This document shows, in pieces, positions 48,926 through 58,682 of a stretch of 64,000 nucleotides of DNA. Within the stretch, counting starts at the first letter, position 1; each line of letters begins with the position of its first letter. The notes beneath the pieces are model-generated. The model was not told where the DNA came from and searched no databases. It saw only the letters and a program-made list of their open reading frames with translations. Source of the stretch: Clostridiales bacterium Firm_08 (GTDB lineage: Bacteria > Bacillota > Clostridia > Oscillospirales > QAKW01); the NCBI GenBank assembly GCA_001604045.1, contig LVAN01000021.1, forward strand, positions 29,234-93,233. Direction: 5' to 3'. Both the position numbers and the translations under genes were made by a program.

Positions 48926-49031
48926 ACCTGACACGAGGATGCGTCCGAAGGAAAGGCGAAAATGTTATTTTTTGCCTGCTTTTTCTTTGTCGGAAAGGCA
49001 GGCGGCTTTATTTAAAGGGAGGAACAAAACA
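48926..49031 (+). ncRNA. Candidate structured 5' leader of hyd operon
   Basis: Two mutually exclusive hairpins: GGCGAAAA/TTTTTGCC (48955-48962/48969-48976) and GCCTGC..CTTT/AAAG..GCAGGC (48974-48979/48998-49003) sharing GCC 48974-48976. Confidence 0.4.
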
Positions 49032-49289
49032 ATGGAAACAAGAGTGGCTGTTATCGGGATCATCGTTGAGGATCTTGGCTCTATTGAGGAACTCAACAGG
49101 ATTTTGCACGACTATGGAGAGATCATCATCGGCCGTATGGGGCTGCCGTATAAAGAAAAGCATATCAATATCATCAGCATCGCGGTAGACGCGCCGCAGG
49201 ACGTGATCTCGGCACTTTCCGGAAAGATCGGCAACCTGCGCGGCATCAGCGCGAAAGCCGCGTTTTCAAACGTTATAACCAATGAGTAA
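49032..49289 (+). CDS. TM1266-family iron-only hydrogenase system regulator
   Basis: METRVAVIGIIVEDLGSIEELNRILHDYGEIIIGRMGLPY...; directly upstream of hydE. Confidence 0.88.
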   Translation: METRVAVIGIIVEDLGSIEELNRILHDYGEIIIGRMGLPYKEKHINIISIAVDAPQDVISALSGKIGNLRGISAKAAFSNVITNE

Positions 49290-50331
49290 CGCCGCTTTGT
49301 CGCTCGCGGAAAAACTGACGAGGGATCACGCGTTATCCATCGGGGAATATGAACAGCTTGTTGCGGGATATACTCCGGAGGTCGCCGGTTTTCTCGCGCG
49401 AAACGCCGATCGGACGCGCCGTGAAGTATACGGAAACGAAATCTTTGTTCGCGGGCTGATCGAACTTACAAACTACTGTAAAAATGATTGCTTTTACTGC
49501 GGCATCAGAAAAAGCAACATACTTGCGGACAGATACAGACTGTCGGAGCAGGATATTTTGTCCTGCTGTGAGGAAGGATACCGTCTTGGATTCAGAACAT
49601 TCGTGCTGCAGGGCGGGGAGGATCCGTACTTTACCGACGATGTCCTGTGTCCGATCCTGCGTACGATCAAACAGAGATATCCCGACTGCGCCGTCACGCT
49701 GTCGCTGGGGGAACGTGATAAGGAGAGTTATCAAAAGCTTTTTGACGCGGGTGCGGACCGTTATCTGCTGCGCCATGAAACAGCGGATAAAGAGCATTAT
49801 GGATTGCTTCATCCGGATGATATGAGTTTTGACCGGCGGATGAAATGTCTTGCGGACCTTCGGGAGATCGGATATCAGGTCGGGTGCGGTTTTATGGTAG
49901 GCTCTCCCTATCAAACGCCGCGTACGCTGGCAAAAGACCTTAAATTCATAGAGCGTTTTCTGCCGGATATGTGCGGCATCGGACCGTTCGTCCCGCATCA
50001 CCAGACGCCGTTTGGACATTTTGCGAGCGGAACGGTCGAGATGACGTGCTTCCTGTTATCCATCATCCGTCTGATCCATCCGCCGGTGCTTTTGCCGTCT
50101 ACGACAGCGCTTGGCACGGTTGATCCGCGAGGGCGTGAAAAAGGCATACTGGCGGGCGCAAACGTTGTAATGCCCAACTTATCGCCGGTAAACGTGCGTA
50201 AAAAATATGAACTGTATGATAATAAGATCTGTACGGGTGAGGAATCCGCGCAGTGCCGCGGTTGTCTTGAGACACGTATGAGCTCCATCGGTTTCAGGAT
50301 CGTCACAGCGCGCGGAGATATCAGAAAATAA
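49282..50331 (+). CDS. hydE: [FeFe]-hydrogenase H-cluster radical SAM maturase HydE
   Basis: CKNDCFYCGIR CX3CX2C, LQGGEDPYFTDD. Confidence 0.95.
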   Translation: MSNAALSLAEKLTRDHALSIGEYEQLVAGYTPEVAGFLARNADRTRREVYGNEIFVRGLIELTNYCKNDCFYCGIRKSNILADRYRLSEQDILSCCEEGYRLGFRTFVLQGGEDPYFTDDVLCPILRTIKQRYPDCAVTLSLGERDKESYQKLFDAGADRYLLRHETADKEHYGLLHPDDMSFDRRMKCLADLREIGYQVGCGFMVGSPYQTPRTLAKDLKFIERFLPDMCGIGPFVPHHQTPFGHFASGTVEMTCFLLSIIRLIHPPVLLPSTTALGTVDPRGREKGILAGANVVMPNLSPVNVRKKYELYDNKICTGEESAQCRGCLETRMSSIGFRIVTARGDIRK

Positions 50332-50349
50332 GAAAAGAGGAGAATATAA

Positions 50350-51798
50350 ATGTCGGTTTATGATCCGAGATCGCTGAAAGCGGATGAATTTATCAATCAC
50401 GAGGAAATAGAAGAAACTCTGCGTTATGCGGAGGAAAACAAAAACAACGTGGCGCTGATCGACGCGATCCTTGAAAAAGCACGTCCGAAAAAGACGGAAC
50501 ACGGCGCGGTGTGCGCCGGACTTACCCATAGGGAAGCGTCCGTCCTTTTGGCATGCGATATTCCGGAAAAGATCGAGGAGATCTATCGCATTGCCGAAGA
50601 GATCAAACTCGCGTTTTACGGCAATCGTATCGTTTTGTTCGCGCCGCTGTACCTTTCCAATTACTGTGTCAACGGTTGCGTGTACTGCCCGTATCATTTA
50701 AAAAACAAACATATCCCCCGAAAAAAACTGACGCAGGAAGAGGTCAAAAATGAAGTGATCGCCCTGCAGGAAATGGGACATAAACGGCTTGCGATCGAGG
50801 CGGGCGAGGATCCCAAAAACAATCCGATCGAATATATTTTAGAGTGTATCAACACCATTTACGGCATACAGCATAAAAACGGAGCGATCCGCCGTGTAAA
50901 TGTAAATATTGCCGCCACGACTGTTGAAAATTACCGCAAACTGAAGGACGCGGGCATCGGAACGTACATCCTGTTTCAGGAGACATACCATAAGGAAAGT
51001 TATTTGAAACTGCATCCGACAGGTCCCAAGCACGATTACGCGTATCATACGGAAGCGATGGATCGCGCGATGGAAGGCGGCATTGACGATGTCGGGTTGG
51101 GTGTTTTATTCGGGCTGGAACTTTACAGATATGAATTCGCGGGGCTTATCATGCACGCGGAACATCTGGAAGCCGTACACGGCGTTGGTCCTCATACCAT
51201 CAGTGTGCCGCGCATCAAGCACGCGGACGACATCGATCCCGCCGCTTTTGATAATTCCATCTCTGATGAGATCTTCGCTAAGATCACGGCCTGCATCCGC
51301 CTTGCCGTACCGTATACCGGTATGATCATTTCCACAAGAGAATCCGAGCAGGTCAGAAGCAAATTGCTACGCCTCGGGATCTCGCAGGTCAGCGGCGGTT
51401 CCCGCACATCGGTCGGCGGTTACGCGGAAAAAGAGCGCCCGCACGATACCGAACAGTTTGACGTATCGGACCAGAGAAGTCTTGACGAAGTGGTGAACTG
51501 GCTGATGCGCAACGGACATATTCCCTCATTCTGTACAGCGTGTTATCGTGAGGGACGCACCGGTGATCGGTTTATGAGCCTTTGCAAGAGCGGACAGATC
51601 CTCAACTGCTGTCATCCGAACGCGTTGATGACACTGACAGAGTATCTTGTGGATTACGCCTCGGAGGACACAAGAGAAATCGGATATCAGCTTATTGAAA
51701 AAGAACTTGAAAAGATCCCCAATCCGAAGGTCAAAGAGATCGCGCGTCAAAACATCAAGGATATCAAAAACAGCAACCGGCGTGATTTCAGGTTTTAA
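50350..51798 (+). CDS. hydG: [FeFe]-hydrogenase H-cluster radical SAM maturase HydG
   Basis: CVNGCVYCPYHLKNK, IEAGEDPKNNPIEYI, C-terminal CTACYREGRTGDRFM...CHPNA. Confidence 0.97.
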   Translation: MSVYDPRSLKADEFINHEEIEETLRYAEENKNNVALIDAILEKARPKKTEHGAVCAGLTHREASVLLACDIPEKIEEIYRIAEEIKLAFYGNRIVLFAPLYLSNYCVNGCVYCPYHLKNKHIPRKKLTQEEVKNEVIALQEMGHKRLAIEAGEDPKNNPIEYILECINTIYGIQHKNGAIRRVNVNIAATTVENYRKLKDAGIGTYILFQETYHKESYLKLHPTGPKHDYAYHTEAMDRAMEGGIDDVGLGVLFGLELYRYEFAGLIMHAEHLEAVHGVGPHTISVPRIKHADDIDPAAFDNSISDEIFAKITACIRLAVPYTGMIISTRESEQVRSKLLRLGISQVSGGSRTSVGGYAEKERPHDTEQFDVSDQRSLDEVVNWLMRNGHIPSFCTACYREGRTGDRFMSLCKSGQILNCCHPNALMTLTEYLVDYASEDTREIGYQLIEKELEKIPNPKVKEIARQNIKDIKNSNRRDFRF

Positions 51799-51810
51799 AA
51801 GGAGCTGTAT

Positions 51811-53019
51811 ATGAGCTTGAACGAAACAGTCAGCGCGGAACGTACGCATATCGGTTTTTTCGGCGTCAGAAACGCCGGGAAATCAAGCGTGGTCAATGCG
51901 GTAACAGGGCAGGATCTATCCGTTGTTTCCGATGTTTTGGGGACGACGACAGATCCGGTCAAAAAAGCCATGGAGCTTTTGCCGCTCGGCCCCGTCGTTA
52001 TCATCGACACGCCGGGCATCGATGATGAAGGGATCCTTGGCGAGAAGCGTGTAAAAAAGGCAAGGCAGGTCTTGAGCAATACCGATATCGCCGTGCTTGT
52101 AAGCGACGCCGGGAAGGGGATCACAAAAGCGGATGAAGCGCTGATACGATCTTTTAAGGAAACAAAAACGCCCTATATCATCGCCTGCAATAAAAGCGAT
52201 CTGATGGATGAGATCCCCGCGGCGGCGAATGATACGATTTATATCAGCGCGCTGACGGGATACAATATCAATGAACTCAAAGAGAGGATCGCCGCACTGC
52301 AAAAAAAGGTCGAACATACGATCCCTTTGGTATCGGATCTTCTTGTGCCGGGAGAGTGCGCCGTGCTGGTGATCCCGATCGATTCCGCCGCGCCGAAAGG
52401 AAGGATCATCCTGCCGCAGCAGCAGACGTTGCGCGATCTTTTGGACGCGGGGAACACGGCGCTGGTCTGCCGGGACACTGAACTCGCGAAAACGCTTGAA
52501 AAACTTGCCTCTCCGCCGAAACTTGTCATAACCGATTCACAGGTATTCGGAAAAGTTTCTAAAATCGTCCCGGAGAATATTCTCTTAACGTCGTTTTCCA
52601 TACTTATGGCGCGATACAAAGGAAATCTTTCCGCGCTTGTGGAGGGCGCCGCGGCGCTGGATCGCTTGCGGGACGGTGATACTCTTCTTATATCGGAAGG
52701 ATGTACACACCACAGACAGTGCGATGACATCGGAACGGTCAAACTGCCGGGATGGATCCGAAAACATACAGGGAAAAGCCTTGATTTCCGTTTTACTTCC
52801 GGAACGGAATTTCCGGAAACATTTGAGGGGATCTCCCTGGTGATCCATTGCGGCGGGTGCATGCTGACGGAAAAGGAAATGAAAAACCGCATCGGACGGA
52901 CTTTGTCCGCCGGAGTTCCTGTTACCAATTACGGTATCGCGATCGCGCATATGCAGGGAATACTTCGCCGCGTATTATCTCCGTTTCCGAACATCCTTGA
53001 AATACTTGATAAAAAATAA
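51811..53019 (+). CDS. hydF: [FeFe]-hydrogenase H-cluster maturation GTPase HydF
   Basis: GVRNAGKSSVVNAV, DTPGIDDEG, FeS motif CTHH...HCGGC. Confidence 0.97.
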   Translation: MSLNETVSAERTHIGFFGVRNAGKSSVVNAVTGQDLSVVSDVLGTTTDPVKKAMELLPLGPVVIIDTPGIDDEGILGEKRVKKARQVLSNTDIAVLVSDAGKGITKADEALIRSFKETKTPYIIACNKSDLMDEIPAAANDTIYISALTGYNINELKERIAALQKKVEHTIPLVSDLLVPGECAVLVIPIDSAAPKGRIILPQQQTLRDLLDAGNTALVCRDTELAKTLEKLASPPKLVITDSQVFGKVSKIVPENILLTSFSILMARYKGNLSALVEGAAALDRLRDGDTLLISEGCTHHRQCDDIGTVKLPGWIRKHTGKSLDFRFTSGTEFPETFEGISLVIHCGGCMLTEKEMKNRIGRTLSAGVPVTNYGIAIAHMQGILRRVLSPFPNILEILDKK

Positions 53020-53023
53020 GATC

Positions 53024-53066
53024 GGAAGTCCTTCTGCGTCAACAAACGAAGGACTTCCAATTTTTT
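53024..53066 (+). terminator. Intrinsic terminator after hydF
   Basis: GGAAGTCCTTC...GAAGGACTTCC AATTTTTT. Confidence 0.92.
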
Positions 53067-53163
53067 ATTGCATTACAGGCCGGCTTGTGGTATTATTTTA
53101 GATGTATGGTAATATGGATGAATATTTTATCCTTTGCCTTAGAAAGACACCGGGAGAGAATAC

Positions 53164-54255
53164 GTGAGAGAACACAGAAAAAATGCCGGCGCGGCGGCAT
53201 TTCCCATTCGTAAAAAAACGATTGGAACGATCATCTTTATTTTACTCAATATAAGCGTTATCGCCGTCACGGCGATCCTTGAATTTTCAGGCGACACAGC
53301 GCAGGCGCAAAAGATCCCGTTTTTAGGACTCAACTTTCGATTTCTGTTTGCCGCGGCAGGCTGTGTTTTGTTGATGGTCAGCGCGGAGACGTTAAAATAT
53401 TTATTGATGGTAAAATCTTTTACCGGGTATTTTGACGTGAAAACTGCGTTTCAGGTCACGGCGATCGGTAAATATTATGACAATATTACGCCGCTCGGCA
53501 GTGGCGGTCAACCGTTTCAAATATACTTTCTCTCTAAAAAAGGACTTTCAAAAGGCGTCGCCGCCTCTATGCCCGTCAGTTCTTATATTTGTTCAAACAT
53601 TTCTTTCGCGCTCCTTGCGACGATCGTTATGATCGTCAATTCGTCCGTTACCGGATCCGTGGCGATACATATCGCGGCGAGGATCGGCATCCTGTGTTAT
53701 CTGTTCATACCGTTCACAATTACTTTTTTTACTGTCGCGCCGCGCGCCGCAGACAGCGTGCTTCAATTCTTTATCAAGCTGCTGCATCAGCTTCATTTGA
53801 TAAAGGACGAGCGATCCACGAGGAATAAAGTCCTTTTGTCAGTCGATGAATACCGCACAGCGATCCGTGGCATGTCAAAAAAGCGCGGTATGCTTTTACT
53901 GCTTCTTTTGTTATCTCTCGTCTATCAATCCTCTATGTGTTGTCTGCCGTTTTTTATCCTCCGAACGTTCGGGGGCGCCGCAACAATGGCGGAATCCTTC
54001 TGTATCTGCGTTTTCATCTACGCGGCTGTAACGTTCGTTCCGACGCCGGGGAATTCCGGCGCGGCGGAGGGATCGTTTTACGCGTTGTTTTCGGGGCTTA
54101 CCAGTAACTATCTTTTTTGGGCGATGCTCGTATGGCGCTTTTTCTGCTACTACTTTTTTATCATCCTCGGCGGATGTGTATTCGGCTATAACGCGATCTC
54201 ACAACGAAAAGAAAAAATAATAAGACAAAAATGCGCAATAAATAAAGGAGAATAA
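53164..54255 (+). CDS. Lysylphosphatidylglycerol synthase-TM/UPF0104-like integral membrane protein (flippase-like)
   Basis: Multiple TMs, FQVTAIGKYYDNITPLGSGGQPFQIYFL, PTPGNSGAAEGSFYALF; GTG start. Confidence 0.88.
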   Translation: MREHRKNAGAAAFPIRKKTIGTIIFILLNISVIAVTAILEFSGDTAQAQKIPFLGLNFRFLFAAAGCVLLMVSAETLKYLLMVKSFTGYFDVKTAFQVTAIGKYYDNITPLGSGGQPFQIYFLSKKGLSKGVAASMPVSSYICSNISFALLATIVMIVNSSVTGSVAIHIAARIGILCYLFIPFTITFFTVAPRAADSVLQFFIKLLHQLHLIKDERSTRNKVLLSVDEYRTAIRGMSKKRGMLLLLLLLSLVYQSSMCCLPFFILRTFGGAATMAESFCICVFIYAAVTFVPTPGNSGAAEGSFYALFSGLTSNYLFWAMLVWRFFCYYFFIILGGCVFGYNAISQRKEKIIRQKCAINKGE

Positions 54256-54258
54256 TAA

Positions 54259-54846
54259 ATGAAATTGTATTTGATCAGGCACGGAGAAAGTGCGGCAAAT
54301 TTTGAAAAGCGCTTTTCTTTTTTTGAAGAACCTATTACACAAAAGGGGATCGATCAGGCGAAAAAAGTCGGTGAATATCTGAAAGGAATTCATTTTGACA
54401 AGGTATACTCCAGCGATATGGAACGGGCGATCGCTACGGCGCGCATTGCTCTGCCGGGCAAAGAGCCTGAACAGGATCCGATGCTCCGGGAGATCGCGAC
54501 AGGAGATCTCGCCGGAAAACCGATCGATGCTTGCCTCGATCAATACGGACTGTCCCTGCGCAGGGATCGTCTGATCCGCGATTTTACCTCTTACGGCGGT
54601 GAAAATGAGCAGGCGGTGATGGCGAGATCCAGGGTGTTTCTTGCCAAAATGGAGGAACACGCTGATGAAACTGTCGCGGCGTTTACACACGGCGGTTTTA
54701 TCTGCGCAACGCTGGAAGCGTTGTTCGGCGTGAATATCGTCACCAGCAGGACGCTGCTTTGTGATAACGGAATGGTCGCTGTTTTTGAGTGCAGTGACGC
54801 GTGTTGGAAGCTTCATTCCTGGAACGCGAACGGCATGAACCGGTAA
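54259..54846 (+). CDS. Histidine phosphatase family protein
   Basis: LIRHGESAANFEKRF, VYSSDMERAIATA, AFTHGGFI. Confidence 0.93.
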   Translation: MKLYLIRHGESAANFEKRFSFFEEPITQKGIDQAKKVGEYLKGIHFDKVYSSDMERAIATARIALPGKEPEQDPMLREIATGDLAGKPIDACLDQYGLSLRRDRLIRDFTSYGGENEQAVMARSRVFLAKMEEHADETVAAFTHGGFICATLEALFGVNIVTSRTLLCDNGMVAVFECSDACWKLHSWNANGMNR

Positions 54847-54850
54847 AAAA

Positions 54851-55570
54851 ATGAAAAAGGTTAAATTGTTCGCGTTTGATCTTGATGGAACGCTGACCCA
54901 ACATAAGTCAAAACTCGGTCCGGAAAATCGAGAGGTGCTACAAAGGCTCGGAAAAAGATATAAACTTCTGATGGTCGGGGCAGGGCAGTGCCGAAGGATC
55001 TTTGATCAGATGGATCATTTTCCGATCGATATCATCGGAAATTATGGTCTGCAGTTCGCAAAATATGACCCGGCGAGCAAAGACCTTATAATGATCCGGG
55101 ATGAGATTTTTCCCTGCGATCGGACAAGCGTCGAGAAAAGGGTAACGCAAATGCGTGAAAAATACGGCTTCACTGATTTCAAGGGAGACAGCGTTGAATT
55201 TCACGCGTCGGGATGTGTGACGTTCCCGATCCTCGGGACAAAGGCGGATCTTGCCGATAAACTCTCTTTTGACCCTGACCGTTCCAAACGGAGAAGGATC
55301 TATGACGATATCGCCCGCACTTTTGATGAATATATCGTTTTTGTGGGCGGTTCCTCATCTTTTGATATGGCGCCCCGTCCTTTCAATAAATACTACGCGC
55401 TGGATCTGTACTGTAAAGAGAACGGATATAAGCATGATGAGGTCATTTTTGTCGGTGATGATTACGGGCCGGGCGGAAATGATGAGGCGGTCTACAATTC
55501 CGGCTTCGGTTTCTTGCCGGTCGATGATTACCGACAACTTGCCGATCGACTAAAAGAGTATATACAGTAA
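54851..55570 (+). CDS. HAD-superfamily phosphatase, phosphomannomutase-like
   Basis: LFAFDLDGTLTQHKSKL, NYGLQFAKYD, FVGDDYGPGGNDEAVY. Confidence 0.85.
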   Translation: MKKVKLFAFDLDGTLTQHKSKLGPENREVLQRLGKRYKLLMVGAGQCRRIFDQMDHFPIDIIGNYGLQFAKYDPASKDLIMIRDEIFPCDRTSVEKRVTQMREKYGFTDFKGDSVEFHASGCVTFPILGTKADLADKLSFDPDRSKRRRIYDDIARTFDEYIVFVGGSSSFDMAPRPFNKYYALDLYCKENGYKHDEVIFVGDDYGPGGNDEAVYNSGFGFLPVDDYRQLADRLKEYIQ

Positions 55571-55585
55571 CAAGGAGGAGTTATT

Positions 55586-56854
55586 ATGAACATAAGTGAA
55601 TTGCTTGGGGGAAAAAGAAATTGTTCCTGCGGGATGGATCACTTTTGCGCGATCGAAAACGTCGTCATTGAAAAGGGAGCAATTGAAAAGCTGCCTTCTC
55701 TTGTTAAAAAATACCAACATATTCTTGTGGTATGCGATCAGAACACGTATGCGGTCGGTGGAGAAAAGACGATATCGTTTCTGGGAGACAAGATGGAAAA
55801 TCTCCTTGTCTATCAAAGCGGTGACAAATTTCTTGTTCCCAATGAGCAGGCGATCGCCAAGCTTTCCGACATGGTGACGGCGCAAACGGATCTTGTGATC
55901 GGCGTCGGCAGCGGGGTCATCAATGATACCTGTAAATATGTGAGTTTTTTGAAAAAGATCCCGTATTATATCGTCGCCACAGCACCGTCAATGGACGGAT
56001 ACGCGTCGGTCGGCGCCGCTATGATCATCAGGGATATGAAAGTCACCTATGACGCGCATGTTCCGACCGCTATCATCGGGGACGTGGATATGCTCAAAAC
56101 AGCGCCGATGGATATGATACGTTCCGGTTACGGTGATATCATAGGCAAGTATTCGGCGCTCAACGACTGGAAACTCAGCCACCTTATCAATGATGAATAT
56201 ATTTGCGAGTATGTCTATGACATCACATATTCCATGCTTGATAAGACGCTTGCCGTCGCGGACGGCATCCTGAAAAGAGATGACAAGAGCATACAAACGC
56301 TGATGGAGGCGCTTGTCGTTGTCGGGATCGCGATGAGCTATGTCGGCAATTCAAGACCCGCCTCCGGCAGTGAGCATCATTTGTCACATTTTTATGAGAT
56401 CGTCGGACTTCTGAATAATGAGCCGTATTTCAATCACGGCATCGATGTGGTATATTCCACGATCGTGACGCAGAAAATGAGGGAGGCGATCCTTGCGCTT
56501 GATGAATTCCGCGAGGCGGCTCCGTTTGACAGACAAGAATGGGAAGCCCACATTCGCAGAGTATACGGCGCCGCCGCTGAAGGTGTGATAGAACTTCAAA
56601 ACAAGCAGGGATGGTACGAAAAGGATTATATTTCCGTTTACCGCGCGAAAGAACGGGAGATTCGTGAGATCCTGTCCGAGGTGCCAAGCTCCGGGGATCT
56701 TGAGAAAATGCTTGCCAAAGTTGAACTTGATATGTCAGACTTTGAAAGGGAGTACGGAAAGGACAAGATCATAGAGTCTACCCTTATCGCTAAGGATCTT
56801 AAAAACCGTTATTCCGTTCTTTGGCTTTATTACACATTATTTTACAGGAGATGA
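55586..56854 (+). CDS. sn-glycerol-1-phosphate dehydrogenase (AraM/EgsA-like)
   Basis: VIGVGSGVINDTCKYVS, TAPSMDGYASVGAAMI, GYGDIIGKYSALNDWKLS. Confidence 0.93.
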   Translation: MNISELLGGKRNCSCGMDHFCAIENVVIEKGAIEKLPSLVKKYQHILVVCDQNTYAVGGEKTISFLGDKMENLLVYQSGDKFLVPNEQAIAKLSDMVTAQTDLVIGVGSGVINDTCKYVSFLKKIPYYIVATAPSMDGYASVGAAMIIRDMKVTYDAHVPTAIIGDVDMLKTAPMDMIRSGYGDIIGKYSALNDWKLSHLINDEYICEYVYDITYSMLDKTLAVADGILKRDDKSIQTLMEALVVVGIAMSYVGNSRPASGSEHHLSHFYEIVGLLNNEPYFNHGIDVVYSTIVTQKMREAILALDEFREAAPFDRQEWEAHIRRVYGAAAEGVIELQNKQGWYEKDYISVYRAKEREIREILSEVPSSGDLEKMLAKVELDMSDFEREYGKDKIIESTLIAKDLKNRYSVLWLYYTLFYRR

Positions 56855-57558
56855 ACAAAGTGATCGTATACGCACACAGAGGCGCGAGCGAATACGCGCC
56901 GGAAAACACGCTGATGTCTTTTTATCTCGGGATGCTGCAAGGCGCGAACGGCATTGAAACGGATGTTCGCGTTACAAAAGATCAAAAACTCATTTTATTT
57001 CACGACAGTACCGTGGATCGTGTCACGAACGGCACGGGCAATGTGGAGGATTTCACCTATGATGAGTTGCTTCAGCTTGACGTCATCCATCCGAACCTTC
57101 CGGACGTTGTGGACAAGATCCCGCTTTTTGAGGATTTTTTAAGGCTGTTTTCCTTCCGCCCCATTACCTTCGCGATCGAACTGAAAAGCGGCGGTATCGA
57201 AAAAAGAGTGATCGATTTGCTGGAACGCTATGATATGCGGGATAAAACGATCATTACTTCCTTCGAATACGATTATATCAAGGCGGTCAAAAAAGCCGAT
57301 CCACGCTATCGCGTCGGCTGGCTGATCAAGGAGCATACGGAGGAAACACTGCGCGCTCTTTCGGAGATCGGCGCCGAGCAGATCTGTCCGCGGGCGACCT
57401 TTGTCACACCTGAATACGTTTCTGAAATGAAGGAAAAGGGTCTTGACGTCAGAGCGTGGGGCGTGAAAGATACGGATCTAATGGAGAACTGCTGTAAAAG
57501 CAAAGTGGACGGTATGACCGTTAACTTCCCCGACAAACTGCTTGCCTATCTGAAATAA
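56851..57558 (+). CDS. Glycerophosphodiester phosphodiesterase
   Basis: YAHRGASEYAPENTLMSF, GIETDVRVTKDQKLILFHDSTVDRVTNGTG. Confidence 0.95.
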   Translation: MNKVIVYAHRGASEYAPENTLMSFYLGMLQGANGIETDVRVTKDQKLILFHDSTVDRVTNGTGNVEDFTYDELLQLDVIHPNLPDVVDKIPLFEDFLRLFSFRPITFAIELKSGGIEKRVIDLLERYDMRDKTIITSFEYDYIKAVKKADPRYRVGWLIKEHTEETLRALSEIGAEQICPRATFVTPEYVSEMKEKGLDVRAWGVKDTDLMENCCKSKVDGMTVNFPDKLLAYLK

Positions 57559-57577
57559 TACATTCATCAATGAAATT

Positions 57578-57618
57578 AAGGCGTACGATGCGGAGCTTTC
57601 CGCGCCGTACGCCTTTTA
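57578..57618 (+). terminator. Intrinsic terminator after GDPD gene
   Basis: AAGGCGTACG...CGTACGCCTTTT. Confidence 0.88.
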
Positions 57619-57686
57619 TAATGATCTTTTCTGTTCTAAAAGCTTGCCCTTGTCCATATGATTTACAGAGAAGGGAGGGACAACTT

Positions 57687-58682
57687 ATGAGCGACATATT
57701 TGAAAGACTTCGCGGGTATCTGCCGCAGCAGATCTACGACTCCCTCCGCCATTTGCCGGCGCAGGATCTGGCGCGCGTTAATGAGATACGTCTTCGTCTC
57801 GGCAGATATTCCGGATTAACGATCGGACAGAAAAACATTTGTCTGATCGACTATCACACCGGCAGACCTATCCGCTTGAACGAAACAGATATGGAACTGT
57901 GTTTTAAAAGAGTTTGTGAAAATTCTATTTATAAATACGAAAATGAGATCAAAAACGGATATATAACGCTTTCCTGCGGGTGCAGAGTGGGATTTTGCGG
58001 CACTCGTTGTGAAAACGGGATGATACGGGAAATATCCAGTATCAATATTCGTCTGTCTCATCGGATTGAGAACGCGGCGGAAAAAATTATCCCATTAATA
58101 TATCAAAACGGCGTTGTGCGATCATCACTGATCGTCAGCCCGCCCTGCGGCGGCAAAACAACGATCCTTACCGATGTAGCGCGAAGGCTCTCGGAGCATG
58201 ATCAAAGGTGCTGTATCGTGGACGAGAGGGGAGAGATCGCCGCCGCGCTACGCGGCGTTCCGCAAAAAGATGTCGGGGAACTTACAGATATAATGGACGG
58301 ATACCCGAAGGGGATCGGGATGATGATCGCGCTGCGCTCCCTTTCGCCGCAGGTGCTGATCTGTGATGAGATCGGAACGCAGGAGGACGTACAGGCGATG
58401 ATCGAGTCGCTTAACGCCGGTGTTCCCGTGATCGCGACCGCGCATGCGGAGGACGCGGAGCATTTGAGAGAACGTCCGCAGATCGCCCGGCTTATCGACA
58501 ATAAGGCGATCGAGCAGATCATTTTTCTGGAGGGCGCTCGTCATCCGGGAATGATGAAACAGTATATCGAGGCTCAAAAATTATATGAAGATCGCAGGGA
58601 TCCTGCTGATGGTCATCAGCACCGCGTACAGCGTTGTCCTGTATATCGGACAGATGAAAGAAACACTGAAAGAAATGAATGA
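57687..58682 (+). CDS. spoIIIAA: Stage III sporulation protein AA
   Basis: SPPCGGKTTILTDVARRLS Walker A, ISSINIRLSHRI; first of spoIIIA operon; start after GAGGGA RBS. Confidence 0.94.
   Translation: MSDIFERLRGYLPQQIYDSLRHLPAQDLARVNEIRLRLGRYSGLTIGQKNICLIDYHTGRPIRLNETDMELCFKRVCENSIYKYENEIKNGYITLSCGCRVGFCGTRCENGMIREISSINIRLSHRIENAAEKIIPLIYQNGVVRSSLIVSPPCGGKTTILTDVARRLSEHDQRCCIVDERGEIAAALRGVPQKDVGELTDIMDGYPKGIGMMIALRSLSPQVLICDEIGTQEDVQAMIESLNAGVPVIATAHAEDAEHLRERPQIARLIDNKAIEQIIFLEGARHPGMMKQYIEAQKLYEDRRDPADGHQHRVQRCPVYRTDERNTERNE

Noticed and set aside
48939-49031. N-terminal extension of the TM1266-like ORF (ATG at 48939)
   Set aside because: Protein family homology begins at METRVAVIGII; a good RBS (AAAGGGAGG) precedes the ATG at 49032, and the extension overlaps the structured leader.
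57634-57662. SigE promoter candidate upstream of spoIIIAA (TTCTAAA-N14-CATATGAT)
   Set aside because: Two core -10 mismatches and a poor -35; biologically expected but not supported well enough by the sequence.
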